DNA from: CAYQQU01 sp964419545
Lineage (GTDB): Bacteria; Bacteroidota; Bacteroidia; Chitinophagales; Saprospiraceae
DNA: 14,207 nt
NCBI GenBank assembly: GCA_964419545.1
Contig: CAYQQU010000105.1
Location: 1-14,207, forward strand
Reading direction: 5' to 3'
Shown here piece after piece: positions 5,741 to 12,504 of the stretch. Both the position numbers and the translations under genes were made by a program. Within the stretch, counting starts at the first letter, position 1, and every line of letters begins with the position of its first letter. The notes below the pieces were generated by a model that did not search any database, was not told where the DNA came from, and worked only from the letters and a program-made list of their open reading frames with translations.

Positions 5741-7390
5741 ATGAGAAAGCAATACATCGGCTTGCTTCTGGGCATGCTATTCCCGCTCCTGACGTTTGCC
5801 ACGTCCTTCACTTCTGTCAGCAACGGCAATTGGAACGATCCCGACACCTGGTCGCCTTCCGGCGTTCCCAACCTGCGGAAAGACCAGGTCTCCATCCAGC
5901 ACGAGGTGGTCTACTACGGAAGCTTAAAACTGAAGAAGCAGGCCACCCTGCAGGTACTGAACGGCGGCGCACTGCACGTCAACGGCCATTTCGACGTTCA
6001 CAACAACAGCACCGGCCACCTCCTGGTCGATTTCGGCGGACAGCTACAATGCGATAAACTACGCATTAAATCCGACGACGCTACCGTCACCCTGAACGGA
6101 GACGTAACGGGCGAGACCCTGGAGCTGACCGCCAACGCCGCTTTCATTACTACCGGAACGCTTGATTTTGAAAAGATTACCTTGGCGCAGGGCGCTACCT
6201 TCTTCTCCACCGGGGGCCAAATTACGCCGGCGGAGGATTTCCAGGCCGCCGAGGGCAGCACCGTCACCATCTGGGATACGGACGTCGACATCGCCCACAA
6301 CTTCGAGGCCGGCTGCAACGCTTCTTTCGACAACGTCAGCCTGGCGATCGGAGAAAAAATGATGATGTCCTGCCAGGCCGTACTCAACTTCGACGGCAAC
6401 TGCACCACAACCATTGGTGAAGAACTGAACATTCCCGGCGGTACGGAATTGAATATCAATGGCAACTCCAGCCTGACCATCGACCAGAAACTGGCAATAC
6501 CCGGCGGCATGTTGATGGTTCACGGCAGCTCTACCGTCATGGCCGATGAAATCAACCTCAGCGATGTGGACGAAGGCGATGATGACGGGGATGATGATGA
6601 CGATGATGACGGGGATGATGACGACGATGATGACGGGGACGATGATGACGACGATGACGACGGGGATGATGACGACGACGGCGGGGACGACGATGACGAT
6701 GACGACGGGGATGATGATGACGACGATGACGGGGATGATGACGACGATGACGATGGGGATAATGGCAACAACAATAGTTCCGGCGCCATCAAAGGCGTGA
6801 ATGAAGCGGGTATGCTCTATTTCAACAGCCTGACCATGACGGGCAGCTCCAGGATCGAGCTCGCCGACGGAACGACCTTTGCCGCTGCAGACGCCGCCAC
6901 CTTAACCTCGCCGACCGACCTAAAAGGCGCTTCCGCTTCCCTGCCGGTCGAACTTATCCGTTTCACCGCCCGGCGCTCCAATCGCGGCAATCAGTTGACC
7001 TGGCGTACGGCCAGCGAGCTCAACAACGATTATTTTGAGGTGCAGCACAGTACGGACGGGGTTAACTACACAGTGCTGGATGTTGTGAAGGGACACGGCA
7101 CCACTTACGAAGAACAAAATTACACCTACGTACACACCAGCCCGGCTCCTGCCCGCAACCACTACTACCGCTTGCGCCAGGTAGACTTCGACGGCGCTTT
7201 TGAATATTCGCCGGTGGTAGTCGTAGCTGCTGAAGACGGGGCCGAGCTGACCGAATTGCCGGTATTTCCCAACCCGGCCCGTGATCACTTCTCGATCACG
7301 CTGCCCCAGCGTGCGGAAGAAATCAGCGTTACCCTGATTTCAGGCGCCGGTCAGCGACTCGGATTGTCGTTTCAGCCGAACGGCAAGTAG
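5741..7390 (+). CDS. Secreted beta-solenoid protein with poly-Asp insert; T9SS sorting domain cut by an in-frame TAG (paralog 2)
   Basis: Paralog of the preceding gene, with the same order of parts. These are a signal peptide (1-20, LLLGMLFPLLTFA), WNDPDTWSPSGVP (31-43), a solenoid region in which most SGGA marks are lost, a fibronectin-like module (LPVELIRF ... YYRLRQVDFDG) and the start of a type A sorting domain (VFPNPARD). An acidic insert at about 275-340, mostly seven- or eight-Asp runs separated by single Gly, stands where paralog 1 has a short SGSGN linker. The open frame ends at TAG 7388-7390 after 549 residues, inside the sorting domain. The same frame continues for 32 more codons to TAG 7487-7489, and those codons match the end of paralog 1 (LIPGMYFLEI against LTPGMYYLEV). 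The full product would be about 582 residues. As it stands it would probably fail T9SS export. Alternatives are sequencing error or read-through. Confidence 0.88.
   Translation: MRKQYIGLLLGMLFPLLTFATSFTSVSNGNWNDPDTWSPSGVPNLRKDQVSIQHEVVYYGSLKLKKQATLQVLNGGALHVNGHFDVHNNSTGHLLVDFGGQLQCDKLRIKSDDATVTLNGDVTGETLELTANAAFITTGTLDFEKITLAQGATFFSTGGQITPAEDFQAAEGSTVTIWDTDVDIAHNFEAGCNASFDNVSLAIGEKMMMSCQAVLNFDGNCTTTIGEELNIPGGTELNINGNSSLTIDQKLAIPGGMLMVHGSSTVMADEINLSDVDEGDDDGDDDDDDDGDDDDDDDGDDDDDDDDGDDDDDGGDDDDDDDGDDDDDDDGDDDDDDDGDNGNNNSSGAIKGVNEAGMLYFNSLTMTGSSRIELADGTTFAAADAATLTSPTDLKGASASLPVELIRFTARRSNRGNQLTWRTASELNNDYFEVQHSTDGVNYTVLDVVKGHGTTYEEQNYTYVHTSPAPARNHYYRLRQVDFDGAFEYSPVVVVAAEDGAELTELPVFPNPARDHFSITLPQRAEEISVTLISGAGQRLGLSFQPNGK
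6563..6760 (+). repeat. In-frame poly-aspartate repeat, about 24-base units
   Basis: Residues 275-340 of paralog 2 are almost all Asp and Gly: runs of 3, 7, 7, 8, 5, 7, 7 and 7 Asp, each closed by Gly. At DNA level the units are GAT/GAC codons bounded by GGG, mostly 24 bases long. The mixture of GAT and GAC shows it is not a perfect recent expansion. All units are multiples of three, so length changes keep the frame. Such a segment would bind calcium or other cations and stay unfolded without them; this is inference from composition. Confidence 0.9.
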
Positions 7391-7489
7391 ATGCTGGTCC
7401 AGCTTCCCGGCAACCTGATCCCGGGGATGTACTTCCTGGAGATCGTCGTGGATGGCCAACCCACCACGCAAATGCTGATGATTCAATAG
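7391..7489 (+). pseudogene. Severed end of the T9SS sorting domain of paralog 2
   Basis: Thirty-two codons in frame with paralog 2, directly after its TAG, encode MLVQLPGNLIPGMYFLEI ... MLMIQ and end in TAG. They align without gaps to residues 483-514 of paralog 1. The TAG stands where paralog 1 has AAG (Lys482), so one A-to-T change explains it. The first codon after the stop is ATG, so restart of translation is conceivable but would give a peptide without signal sequence. Confidence 0.8.
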
Positions 7490-7540
7490 GACGAGATCAA
7501 AATGGATTTAGCGAAAAGGCGACGGTTTTGTCGTCAGGCA

Positions 7541-7590
7541 GAAAGGATTAAGTAAGGGGAACATTTTTTGGAACAGATTTGCAAGGTTGA
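7541..7590 (+). repeat. Conserved 3' module, copy 2
   Basis: GAAAGGATTAAGTAAGGGGA followed by ACATTTTTTGGAACAGATTTG repeats the block found after paralog 1 and again abuts a terminator stem. Its retention beside a gene that has acquired a premature stop suggests the duplication carried the whole 3' end. Confidence 0.75.
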
Positions 7591-7591
7591 A

Positions 7592-7626
7592 GCCGGCGCC
7601 ACCGGAAGGTGGCCGCCGGCCTTTTT
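7592..7626 (+). terminator. Intrinsic terminator of paralog 2
   Basis: GCCGGCGCCACC (7592-7603), a GGAA loop and GGTGGCCGCCGGC (7608-7620) form a 12-bp stem with one bulged C, followed by C and five T. It ends one base before the stop codon of the convergent minus-strand gene and may also block transcripts coming from that side, although no T tract exists there. Confidence 0.85.
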
Positions 7627-7627
7627 A

Positions 7628-8593
7628 CTATTCCTTATCCGGCTTTTCGTCATCATCAATAATCGCATCGTCGATGATCTCATCGCCATCGCCGTCAAGG
7701 TCTTCGAATCCGGGTACTTTGCCTTGTTTGTCTTTGGGTTTGTATTCCGGATCGGGTGAGATTTTCATATCTTCCTCTTCCGCCCCGGTATTGTGGTAGT
7801 CGCCTTCCGCGAAGCGTTTGGCCCGTTCGAAGAAGCTGTCGGCGCCGCCCAGGGGTTTTTCTTTGCGGTCGCGCTCCAGGTTCTCGTAATTCATGCGCTG
7901 GTTGCGTTCTTTGACCTTTTTCTCCAGTTCTTCCGAGCGGCGTTTGGCCTCTTCCGTCAGTTCGTCGATATTCTTCTCCTTGTCCTTCTCCGCTTCTTCC
8001 TGAGCTTTGCGAAACAGCTCTTCGCCGTAGCTTTTCGCTTTATCGAACAGCCGTCCCGACTCTTCCCGTACGCGACGCCGGGGCTCTTCCGTTTCTTCCA
8101 TGAAGCGATCGCCCACTTTTTCGGAGGTATCCCTGAATTTCTTCATGAATTTCTCGCCCTGGTTGAGCAGTTCATCGCCCAGTTTTTCGGCCGTGTCGAT
8201 GACCTTGCCGCCGACGCGTTCAATCTGGCTGGGCTCCTCGGGTGGCGGCGGTGATGATTTTTCGCCCTCTTTTTCCGGCGTTTCTTCGTCTGCCGACTGG
8301 TCGCGCAGTACGTCGTCCATCGGATCTTCCGAGGCGGATTCTTCCGATTGACAAGGTTCCGTTTTTTGCCACATCTCTTCCGCAAAATCCGTGACGTCGT
8401 CAAAAATGTTCTTCTTTTTCTTCTTCTTTCCCATTTCCTGAGCTTTATCTTTTGTTTGGTTGATCCATTCTTCGGAGCGGTCGGCCAGTTCCTCACCGGT
8501 TTCGCGACCTTTTTCCGCTACTTTGCGGCCTGTCGACTTGGCGACCGATTTGGCGCCGAACAGCGCCTTCTTCATTTCATTTAAAAAACCCAT
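7628..8593 (-). CDS. Highly charged coiled-coil protein with C-terminal DxDxDG motif, unknown function
   Basis: A 321-residue protein without signal peptide or membrane segment. The N-terminus (MGFLNEMKKALFGAKSVAKS) is a basic amphipathic helix. Residues 125-235 are nearly all Glu, Lys, Arg and Asp with helix-forming spacing, a likely coiled coil (EEAEKDKEKNIDELTEEAKR). A run of six Lys at 56-61 and a Pro-rich SSPPPPEEP at 113-121 separate the parts. Near the end DLDGDGDEIIDDA (298-310) resembles a calcium-binding DxDxDG loop, with Asp in place of the usual final Glu. The pattern recalls YtxH or LEA-type stress proteins, but I cannot assign a family. The ATG at 8593 is preferred; an upstream TTG at 8641 would add 16 residues. 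It is convergent with paralog 2 and divergent from the cytochrome gene, across a 19-bp hairpin. It ends in TAG. Confidence 0.75.
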   Translation of the reverse strand: MGFLNEMKKALFGAKSVAKSTGRKVAEKGRETGEELADRSEEWINQTKDKAQEMGKKKKKKNIFDDVTDFAEEMWQKTEPCQSEESASEDPMDDVLRDQSADEETPEKEGEKSSPPPPEEPSQIERVGGKVIDTAEKLGDELLNQGEKFMKKFRDTSEKVGDRFMEETEEPRRRVREESGRLFDKAKSYGEELFRKAQEEAEKDKEKNIDELTEEAKRRSEELEKKVKERNQRMNYENLERDRKEKPLGGADSFFERAKRFAEGDYHNTGAEEEDMKISPDPEYKPKDKQGKVPGFEDLDGDGDEIIDDAIIDDDEKPDKE

Positions 8594-8686
8594 ACCGCTT
8601 TTTGGTTTGCTTTCTAACAAAATAAAGGAATTACCGGACAAGCCAAAGGCCGGCTTCCAGATTTTTGACGAAGGCCGTGCAAAACG

Positions 8687-8735
8687 CCCTCTATGAATTC
8701 CGGTATTTTTTGTTCCTACCGGAATTCATAGAGGG
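8687..8735. repeat. Perfect 19-bp inverted repeat between divergent genes
   Basis: CCCTCTATGAATTCCGGTA (8687-8705) and its exact reverse complement (8717-8735) are separated by TTTTTTGTTCC. It lies in the shared upstream region of the coiled-coil gene (minus) and the cytochrome gene (plus), about 55 bases before the cytochrome ATG. A stem this long without any mismatch is unlikely by chance. It may be an operator, a transcription barrier or a small mobile or REP-like repeat. Confidence 0.85.
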
Positions 8736-8790
8736 GCATGCGTTCACTTTTTCGGAATTTTGCTTTATCCGACAAAAACCCACATTGACT

Positions 8791-9729
8791 ATGAAACGAG
8801 TTTTGAAATTCGTCGGACTGGCGGTTGCCGGTCTGTTGGTCGTGCTTCTGGCCGGCGGCGCCTACATCAACTGGGGCCCTACCCCAACCTACGAGGTGGC
8901 AATCCCCGATTTGCAGGTAAGCGCGGATTCCGCGATGATCGCCCGCGGTGAAAAACTGGTGAGCCTTTCCTGCGCCCTGTGCCACCGCGGCAAGAACAGC
9001 GGTAAGCTCGACGGCCGGCTCTGGCACGAAAAAGACTTCGGCACGCTTTACACCGCCAACATCACCAACGCGCCGGATGCGCTGGGGACCTACTCTGACG
9101 GCGAGCTGGCCCGCCTGCTGCGCACCGGAGTGAAGCGCAACGGCGAGCTGGCTCTGGTGATGCCGCGCTACACCACCTTGTCGGACCGCGACCTGGCCGC
9201 CGTCATCGCCTATTTGCGGTCGGATGCGCCGCCCGTACAGGCCTCTGACCAGCATTGGCCGCCGCATCAGAAGAACTTTCTAGCCAAGACGCTGCAACGC
9301 GTCGCTTTCAAACCCTATCCCTACCGGGAAGGCTCCATCGCCGATCCCGACCCGAATGACGAGATCGCCCAGGGCCGCTACCTGGCGCATAACCTTTCCT
9401 GTTTCCTGTGCCATTCCGCCGATTTTGCTACGGCGAATGAACTGGAGCCGGAACGATCGGAAGGCTACTTCGGCGGCGGCAACCTGATCCCGAGCAAAGA
9501 GCAGCCTGGAAAAATACCCGCCCCCAACCTGACCCCACATCCCGAATACGGCATCGGCAAGTGGACGGCCGCAGAGCTGGGCCAGGCTATCCGCAACGGC
9601 AAACGGCCCGACGGCGGCTACCTGGACCACGCCATGCCCCTCTTCACCAGCCTGACCGATGCGGAAGTTAATGCCTTGTGGAAGTACCTGCGAACGGTGC
9701 CGGTGATTGATAATGAGATTGTGAGGTGA
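8791..9729 (+). CDS. Membrane-anchored di-haem cytochrome c
   Basis: A 312-residue periplasmic electron carrier. Residues 3-27 form one hydrophobic anchor or uncleaved signal (VLKFVGLAVAGLLVVLLAGG). Two class I cytochrome c domains follow, each with a haem-binding CxxCH: C61-ALC-H65 and C204-FLC-H208. Likely sixth ligands are Met124 (LVMPRYTTL) and Met282 (AMPLFTSLTD), each in the usual place before an (L)S/TDxxxxAxxxYLR helix (residues 130-143 and 288-301). The redox partner is not visible; related proteins often serve terminal oxidases or dehydrogenases. The ATG at 8791 is chosen because it begins the membrane segment; the upstream extension of the frame would read through the hairpin at 8687-8735 and is not protein-like. 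No enzyme subunit genes flank it, so it is probably transcribed alone, ending at the terminator at 9829-9863. Confidence 0.9.
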   Translation: MKRVLKFVGLAVAGLLVVLLAGGAYINWGPTPTYEVAIPDLQVSADSAMIARGEKLVSLSCALCHRGKNSGKLDGRLWHEKDFGTLYTANITNAPDALGTYSDGELARLLRTGVKRNGELALVMPRYTTLSDRDLAAVIAYLRSDAPPVQASDQHWPPHQKNFLAKTLQRVAFKPYPYREGSIADPDPNDEIAQGRYLAHNLSCFLCHSADFATANELEPERSEGYFGGGNLIPSKEQPGKIPAPNLTPHPEYGIGKWTAAELGQAIRNGKRPDGGYLDHAMPLFTSLTDAEVNALWKYLRTVPVIDNEIVR

Positions 9730-9733
9730 TTTT

Positions 9734-9805
9734 GGTCTTTAGTTTTTGGTCTTTGGTCTTTGGCGTTTTGACAGTCCCAAAGACCAAAGACCAAAAAACT
9801 AAGAC
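9734..9805. repeat. Heptamer repeat TTTGGTC folded into a long hairpin
   Basis: Just after the cytochrome stop codon the heptamer TTTGGTC repeats in phase (9731, 9745 and 9752, with variants at 9738 and 9759). The reverse-complement heptamers GACCAAA then follow at 9777-9800. The arms 9741-9763 and 9777-9800 pair with one bulged A. Pairing continues outward (GTCTTTAG against CTAAGAC) with another bulge, around a 13-base loop. Downstream comes CGATTTTTA, so it may also help terminate transcription. Its short-unit repeat nature is like the octamer array at the window start. Confidence 0.75.
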
Positions 9806-9828
9806 TCGATTTTTATTGGTGATTTTCG

Positions 9829-9863
9829 CCCAGCGGCCCGGAGGGGTGCGCTGGGATTTTTTT
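9829..9863 (+). terminator. Intrinsic terminator of the cytochrome gene
   Basis: CCCAGCG (9829-9835), a 13-base loop and CGCTGGG (9849-9855) form a 7-bp stem followed by A and seven T (9857-9863). It acts on the plus strand and protects the convergent vsr gene from read-through. It also lies at the edge where base composition turns AT-rich. Confidence 0.75.
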
Positions 9864-9890
9864 ATTACCATTGAGAAGGTTAAACTTTTT

Positions 9891-10301
9891 TTACTCTCCG
9901 AGGAAAGCGAGGATTTTACCTTTAAGCTGGCTTTCCTCCTTAATTTCGCATTCCCACAAAATTAAAACTTGGAACCCCTTCTCATGAAGAGAACGGATGT
10001 TCTTTTCATCTCGCACTTTGTTCTTTTCAATTTTCTGAATCCAATATTCAGTATTTGTCTTAGGAATTCGCGCCCCCCTTTTGCAGGAATGACCGTGCCA
10101 AAAGCAACCATGAATAAAAATCACTTTTTTTCTAGAAAAAAACGTGAGATCTGGCTTACCTGGCAGTTCTTTCCGGTGAAGACGATAACGGTACCCCATG
10201 GAATAAACTAACCGCCGGACTTTCATTTCAGGACTGGTGTTCTCAGACCTGACTTTTCGCATTACTTCACTCCTTTTCTTTGGATTAAATACGTCAGACA
10301 C
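9891..10301 (-). CDS. vsr: Very short patch repair (Vsr) DNA mismatch endonuclease
   Basis: A 136-residue nuclease that nicks beside the T of T:G mismatches formed when 5-methylcytosine deaminates, starting short-patch repair. The catalytic residues fall at the same numbers as in Escherichia coli Vsr: Asp51 (KPDLTF), His64 and His69 (FIHGCFWHGH). Zinc ligands are Cys66, His71, Cys73 and Cys118 (LWEC). The N-terminal SDVFNPKKRSEVMRKVRS matches the family's opening, which supports the GTG start at 10301. Length is typical. It begins 3 bases after the stop codon of the DUF4928-like gene and is the last gene of the restriction-modification operon. Its specificity presumably follows the methyltransferase site in the same operon. 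Confidence 0.95.
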   Translation of the reverse strand: MSDVFNPKKRSEVMRKVRSENTSPEMKVRRLVYSMGYRYRLHRKELPGKPDLTFFSRKKVIFIHGCFWHGHSCKRGARIPKTNTEYWIQKIEKNKVRDEKNIRSLHEKGFQVLILWECEIKEESQLKGKILAFLGE

Positions 10302-10304
10302 TAC

Positions 10305-11234
10305 TCAGGACAGTTCAATTTTCAAACTCGGATCTGTTTCAACTGATGAAATTATTTCATTGTAAGTCTTGATCAATCGGTGCAAAGTTGTTTCCCGTTT
10401 TTTCCTCTCAAAATCACCCAGTTCATAAATATTAGATGCAAGGAACTGTTCTATCTCAAAAACATCAATTCGATCTTCAGAATCTTTATTTTCAGCCAAC
10501 CCTTTGGCAAGACCAGCGCCTCTCTCGGTTGTAATAATTATGGGCTTTAAGTTTTTTGTTAAGTTTGATAGACACTTTTCAATTAAGTGCTCGGACGGGG
10601 CGGTTGTGACATGAATAACCACATCATTAATAAAAAAATCACCAGGACGGTCCTTCTGGGAATCTGAAGTGGAAAAACTGTGATGGTCAAGTTTTTCTTC
10701 CATGACTTCTTGTAGCTTAGCACCAACCAAATGTTGCAAGACAGCACCTACGACTTGCATATGCGGATTGTCCTCTTGTCTTTTTTTAGCCTGCTGCAAA
10801 ATATCTTTAACGATAGTTCTTACACTTAAAGATTCATCCAGATTTAGTTTAAATGGTTTCCCTGCAAAAAAGACCTTCACCTGGTCAATCCAAAGTTTTT
10901 CTACATCCTTCCAAATACACAAATTTTCATCATCTAATTGGTTTAAAAAATCGACGTACTTTCTCATGTTTTCAATATTCCCCCGACTGGTTCGTCCGCC
11001 TTCACGAGCTAGTATTCGATCAATACCATATTCACCAAGGATCTTTTGCACAGCAGGCCCTCCTAAGCCGAGTACTTGTCCGCCTCTTTTCGTCAAAAAC
11101 TGATCGGCGTCAAGCGGCTTTTTTGCATCCTTCGCCAAACGAGTTATCACCAGCCCGAGAGACAATTTGCCTTTAGTAGTGAATTTTTCTCGCCACACGA
11201 AATCAAAGAAGCGCTCCCTGAGTTTTTCGTTCAT
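10305..11234 (-). CDS. DUF4928-like protein, putative type II restriction endonuclease
   Basis: A 309-residue protein between a cytosine methyltransferase and vsr, the usual place of the restriction enzyme. From memory of the family it fits DUF4928, which occurs beside C5 methyltransferases; I could not search. The central and C-terminal part has VVGAVLQHLVGAKL (161-174), then RPGDFFINDVVIHVTTAPSE (196-215). A helix followed by a strand with Asp199 and a second strand fits a divergent PD-(D/E)xK nuclease core in which His-Val-Thr stands where ExK is normal; that reading is inference. The N-terminal part (about 1-100) is helical and basic (TKRGGQVLGLGGPAVQKILG), possibly for DNA recognition. 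The ATG at 11234 overlaps the methyltransferase end by 32 bases, indicating coupled translation; a TTG at 11288 is less likely. The AT-rich codon use matches the rest of the cassette. Confidence 0.75.
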   Translation of the reverse strand: MNEKLRERFFDFVWREKFTTKGKLSLGLVITRLAKDAKKPLDADQFLTKRGGQVLGLGGPAVQKILGEYGIDRILAREGGRTSRGNIENMRKYVDFLNQLDDENLCIWKDVEKLWIDQVKVFFAGKPFKLNLDESLSVRTIVKDILQQAKKRQEDNPHMQVVGAVLQHLVGAKLQEVMEEKLDHHSFSTSDSQKDRPGDFFINDVVIHVTTAPSEHLIEKCLSNLTKNLKPIIITTERGAGLAKGLAENKDSEDRIDVFEIEQFLASNIYELGDFERKKRETTLHRLIKTYNEIISSVETDPSLKIELS

Positions 11235-12378
11235 ATCCGTCTGCAGAAACCGGTTTATTGAAAAGGTTAAAATCAATGATCGGCTCAAAAATGAATTCTC
11301 GAAGGTGGTTGACTATTGGCACCACTACGCCGTCCCCTGCTAAATGATATGCTTCATTATAATTCGCAGGAAGCCTGTAATTATCAGGAAGTCCCATTAA
11401 ACGAGCAGCTTCTCTTGCAGACAATAATCTACTTTTAACCTCCTTCCCATGTACTATTAGAATAAACTGCCGACTCGAACCTCCGGAAGGTGTGCGCAGG
11501 CATCCTGCTGTTCCATCAAATCTTACTTCCGCCCGGACTTTTCCATTTCTTGTTCGGCGATACAGCGCTCCTGCTATCTCTCGATTGAGCAACATGGCCT
11601 GTTCGACTTTTTGAAAATTCCTGGGCGTCATGCTTGCTAATAACTTAGCAGTATATTCCGGCGTATGCCATTCAACGGCCTCTGGCAACGCCTCCATCAG
11701 GTCGGTTAAACTAGGTTTATTTTTACGCTGAGGCCGGGGAATGTTCCACCAAATCCAAGATTTCTTTACTTTATCTGAAAAGAGCCTGAAATTTTTAATT
11801 AAGGAATCAGGATGCCATAGGGATGAAGGTCGATCCAGCTTTAGCACCGGAGGTATCAAAAACCCGCTTTTTATCCCAACTATAAATAAACGAGGACGAC
11901 TTTGAGGCAAAAAATGAACGCCGTCAATTACAGCAGCGCCTACTTGATAATTGAGTGCTGTAAAGGCTTTACAGATTTCGGTAAAATCCCTGCCTTGGTT
12001 ACTAGTGAGAGTCCCATAAACATTTTCAAGCGTAATAATATCTGGCGCACGATTTTCTTGGAATAAATCAGTAATCAGAGACCAAAAAGCCCAAAACGTT
12101 CCACTTCGTTCTCCTTCGAGTCCATTTCTTCGACCAGCTAATGATAGATCCTGACAAGGAAAAGAAGCCCAAGCAAGGTTCACCTGGCCAGGAAGCGCTT
12201 CAGCTTTTATACTATTTATGTCTTTGACGGTAAGATGGTCGTTTCCCCAATTCTCTGCGTATACTTTTGCTTTTTTTTCATTGATGTCATTGGCAAAAGT
12301 GCATTTCCAAGACCCTGAAAGTCCTGCACGAACCATCCCGCCTCCAGCAAAAAATTCATAGAAAGTGTAACTGGACAT
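11203..12378 (-). CDS. DNA (cytosine-5) methyltransferase, type II
   Basis: A 391-residue enzyme transferring a methyl group from S-adenosylmethionine to C5 of cytosine in a short DNA site. The motifs are in canonical order: motif I FYEFFAGGGMVRAGL (6-20), motif IV SFPCQDLS with catalytic Cys75, motif VI ENV (118-120), motif VIII QSRPRLFIVG (159-168), and motifs IX-X with RLMGLPDNY and GDGVVVPIVNHL (348-359). The target recognition part lies between about 180 and 310 and includes LRTPSGGSSRQ. The ATG at 12378 is preferred over a TTG at 12387. It is the first gene of a three-gene operon with the putative endonuclease and vsr. Codon use is clearly more AT-rich than in the flanking genes, a sign of transfer. 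The upstream region 12379-12504 is AT-rich and shared with a divergent gene; no convincing promoter box was found there. Confidence 0.95.
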   Translation of the reverse strand: MSSYTFYEFFAGGGMVRAGLSGSWKCTFANDINEKKAKVYAENWGNDHLTVKDINSIKAEALPGQVNLAWASFPCQDLSLAGRRNGLEGERSGTFWAFWSLITDLFQENRAPDIITLENVYGTLTSNQGRDFTEICKAFTALNYQVGAAVIDGVHFLPQSRPRLFIVGIKSGFLIPPVLKLDRPSSLWHPDSLIKNFRLFSDKVKKSWIWWNIPRPQRKNKPSLTDLMEALPEAVEWHTPEYTAKLLASMTPRNFQKVEQAMLLNREIAGALYRRTRNGKVRAEVRFDGTAGCLRTPSGGSSRQFILIVHGKEVKSRLLSAREAARLMGLPDNYRLPANYNEAYHLAGDGVVVPIVNHLREFIFEPIIDFNLFNKPVSADGYERKTQGALL

Positions 12379-12504
12379 CTGATTCAACTATTTGGTTATA
12401 TTTTTTCAACAAGATACCATATTTGGCTCAAGAATGACCAGTTCTAAAACAAAAAGTTTTTCACATTCATTTTTTTTCCCTTCTTTTGCGCCAAAGCTCC
12501 CGCC

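Noticed and set aside
6520..6792. Poly-Ser/Pro frame on the minus strand and Met/Thr-rich frame on the plus strand
   Set aside because: Both are other-frame readings of the GAT/GAC poly-Asp repeat.
5741..7489. TAG recoded as an amino acid
   Set aside because: The Nudix and coiled-coil genes here end in TAG at the expected protein ends, so TAG is a working stop; local read-through is not excluded.
8665..8790. Longer N-terminus for the cytochrome from a start at 8665
   Set aside because: It would translate through the perfect hairpin and place about 42 unlikely residues before the membrane anchor that begins naturally at 8791.
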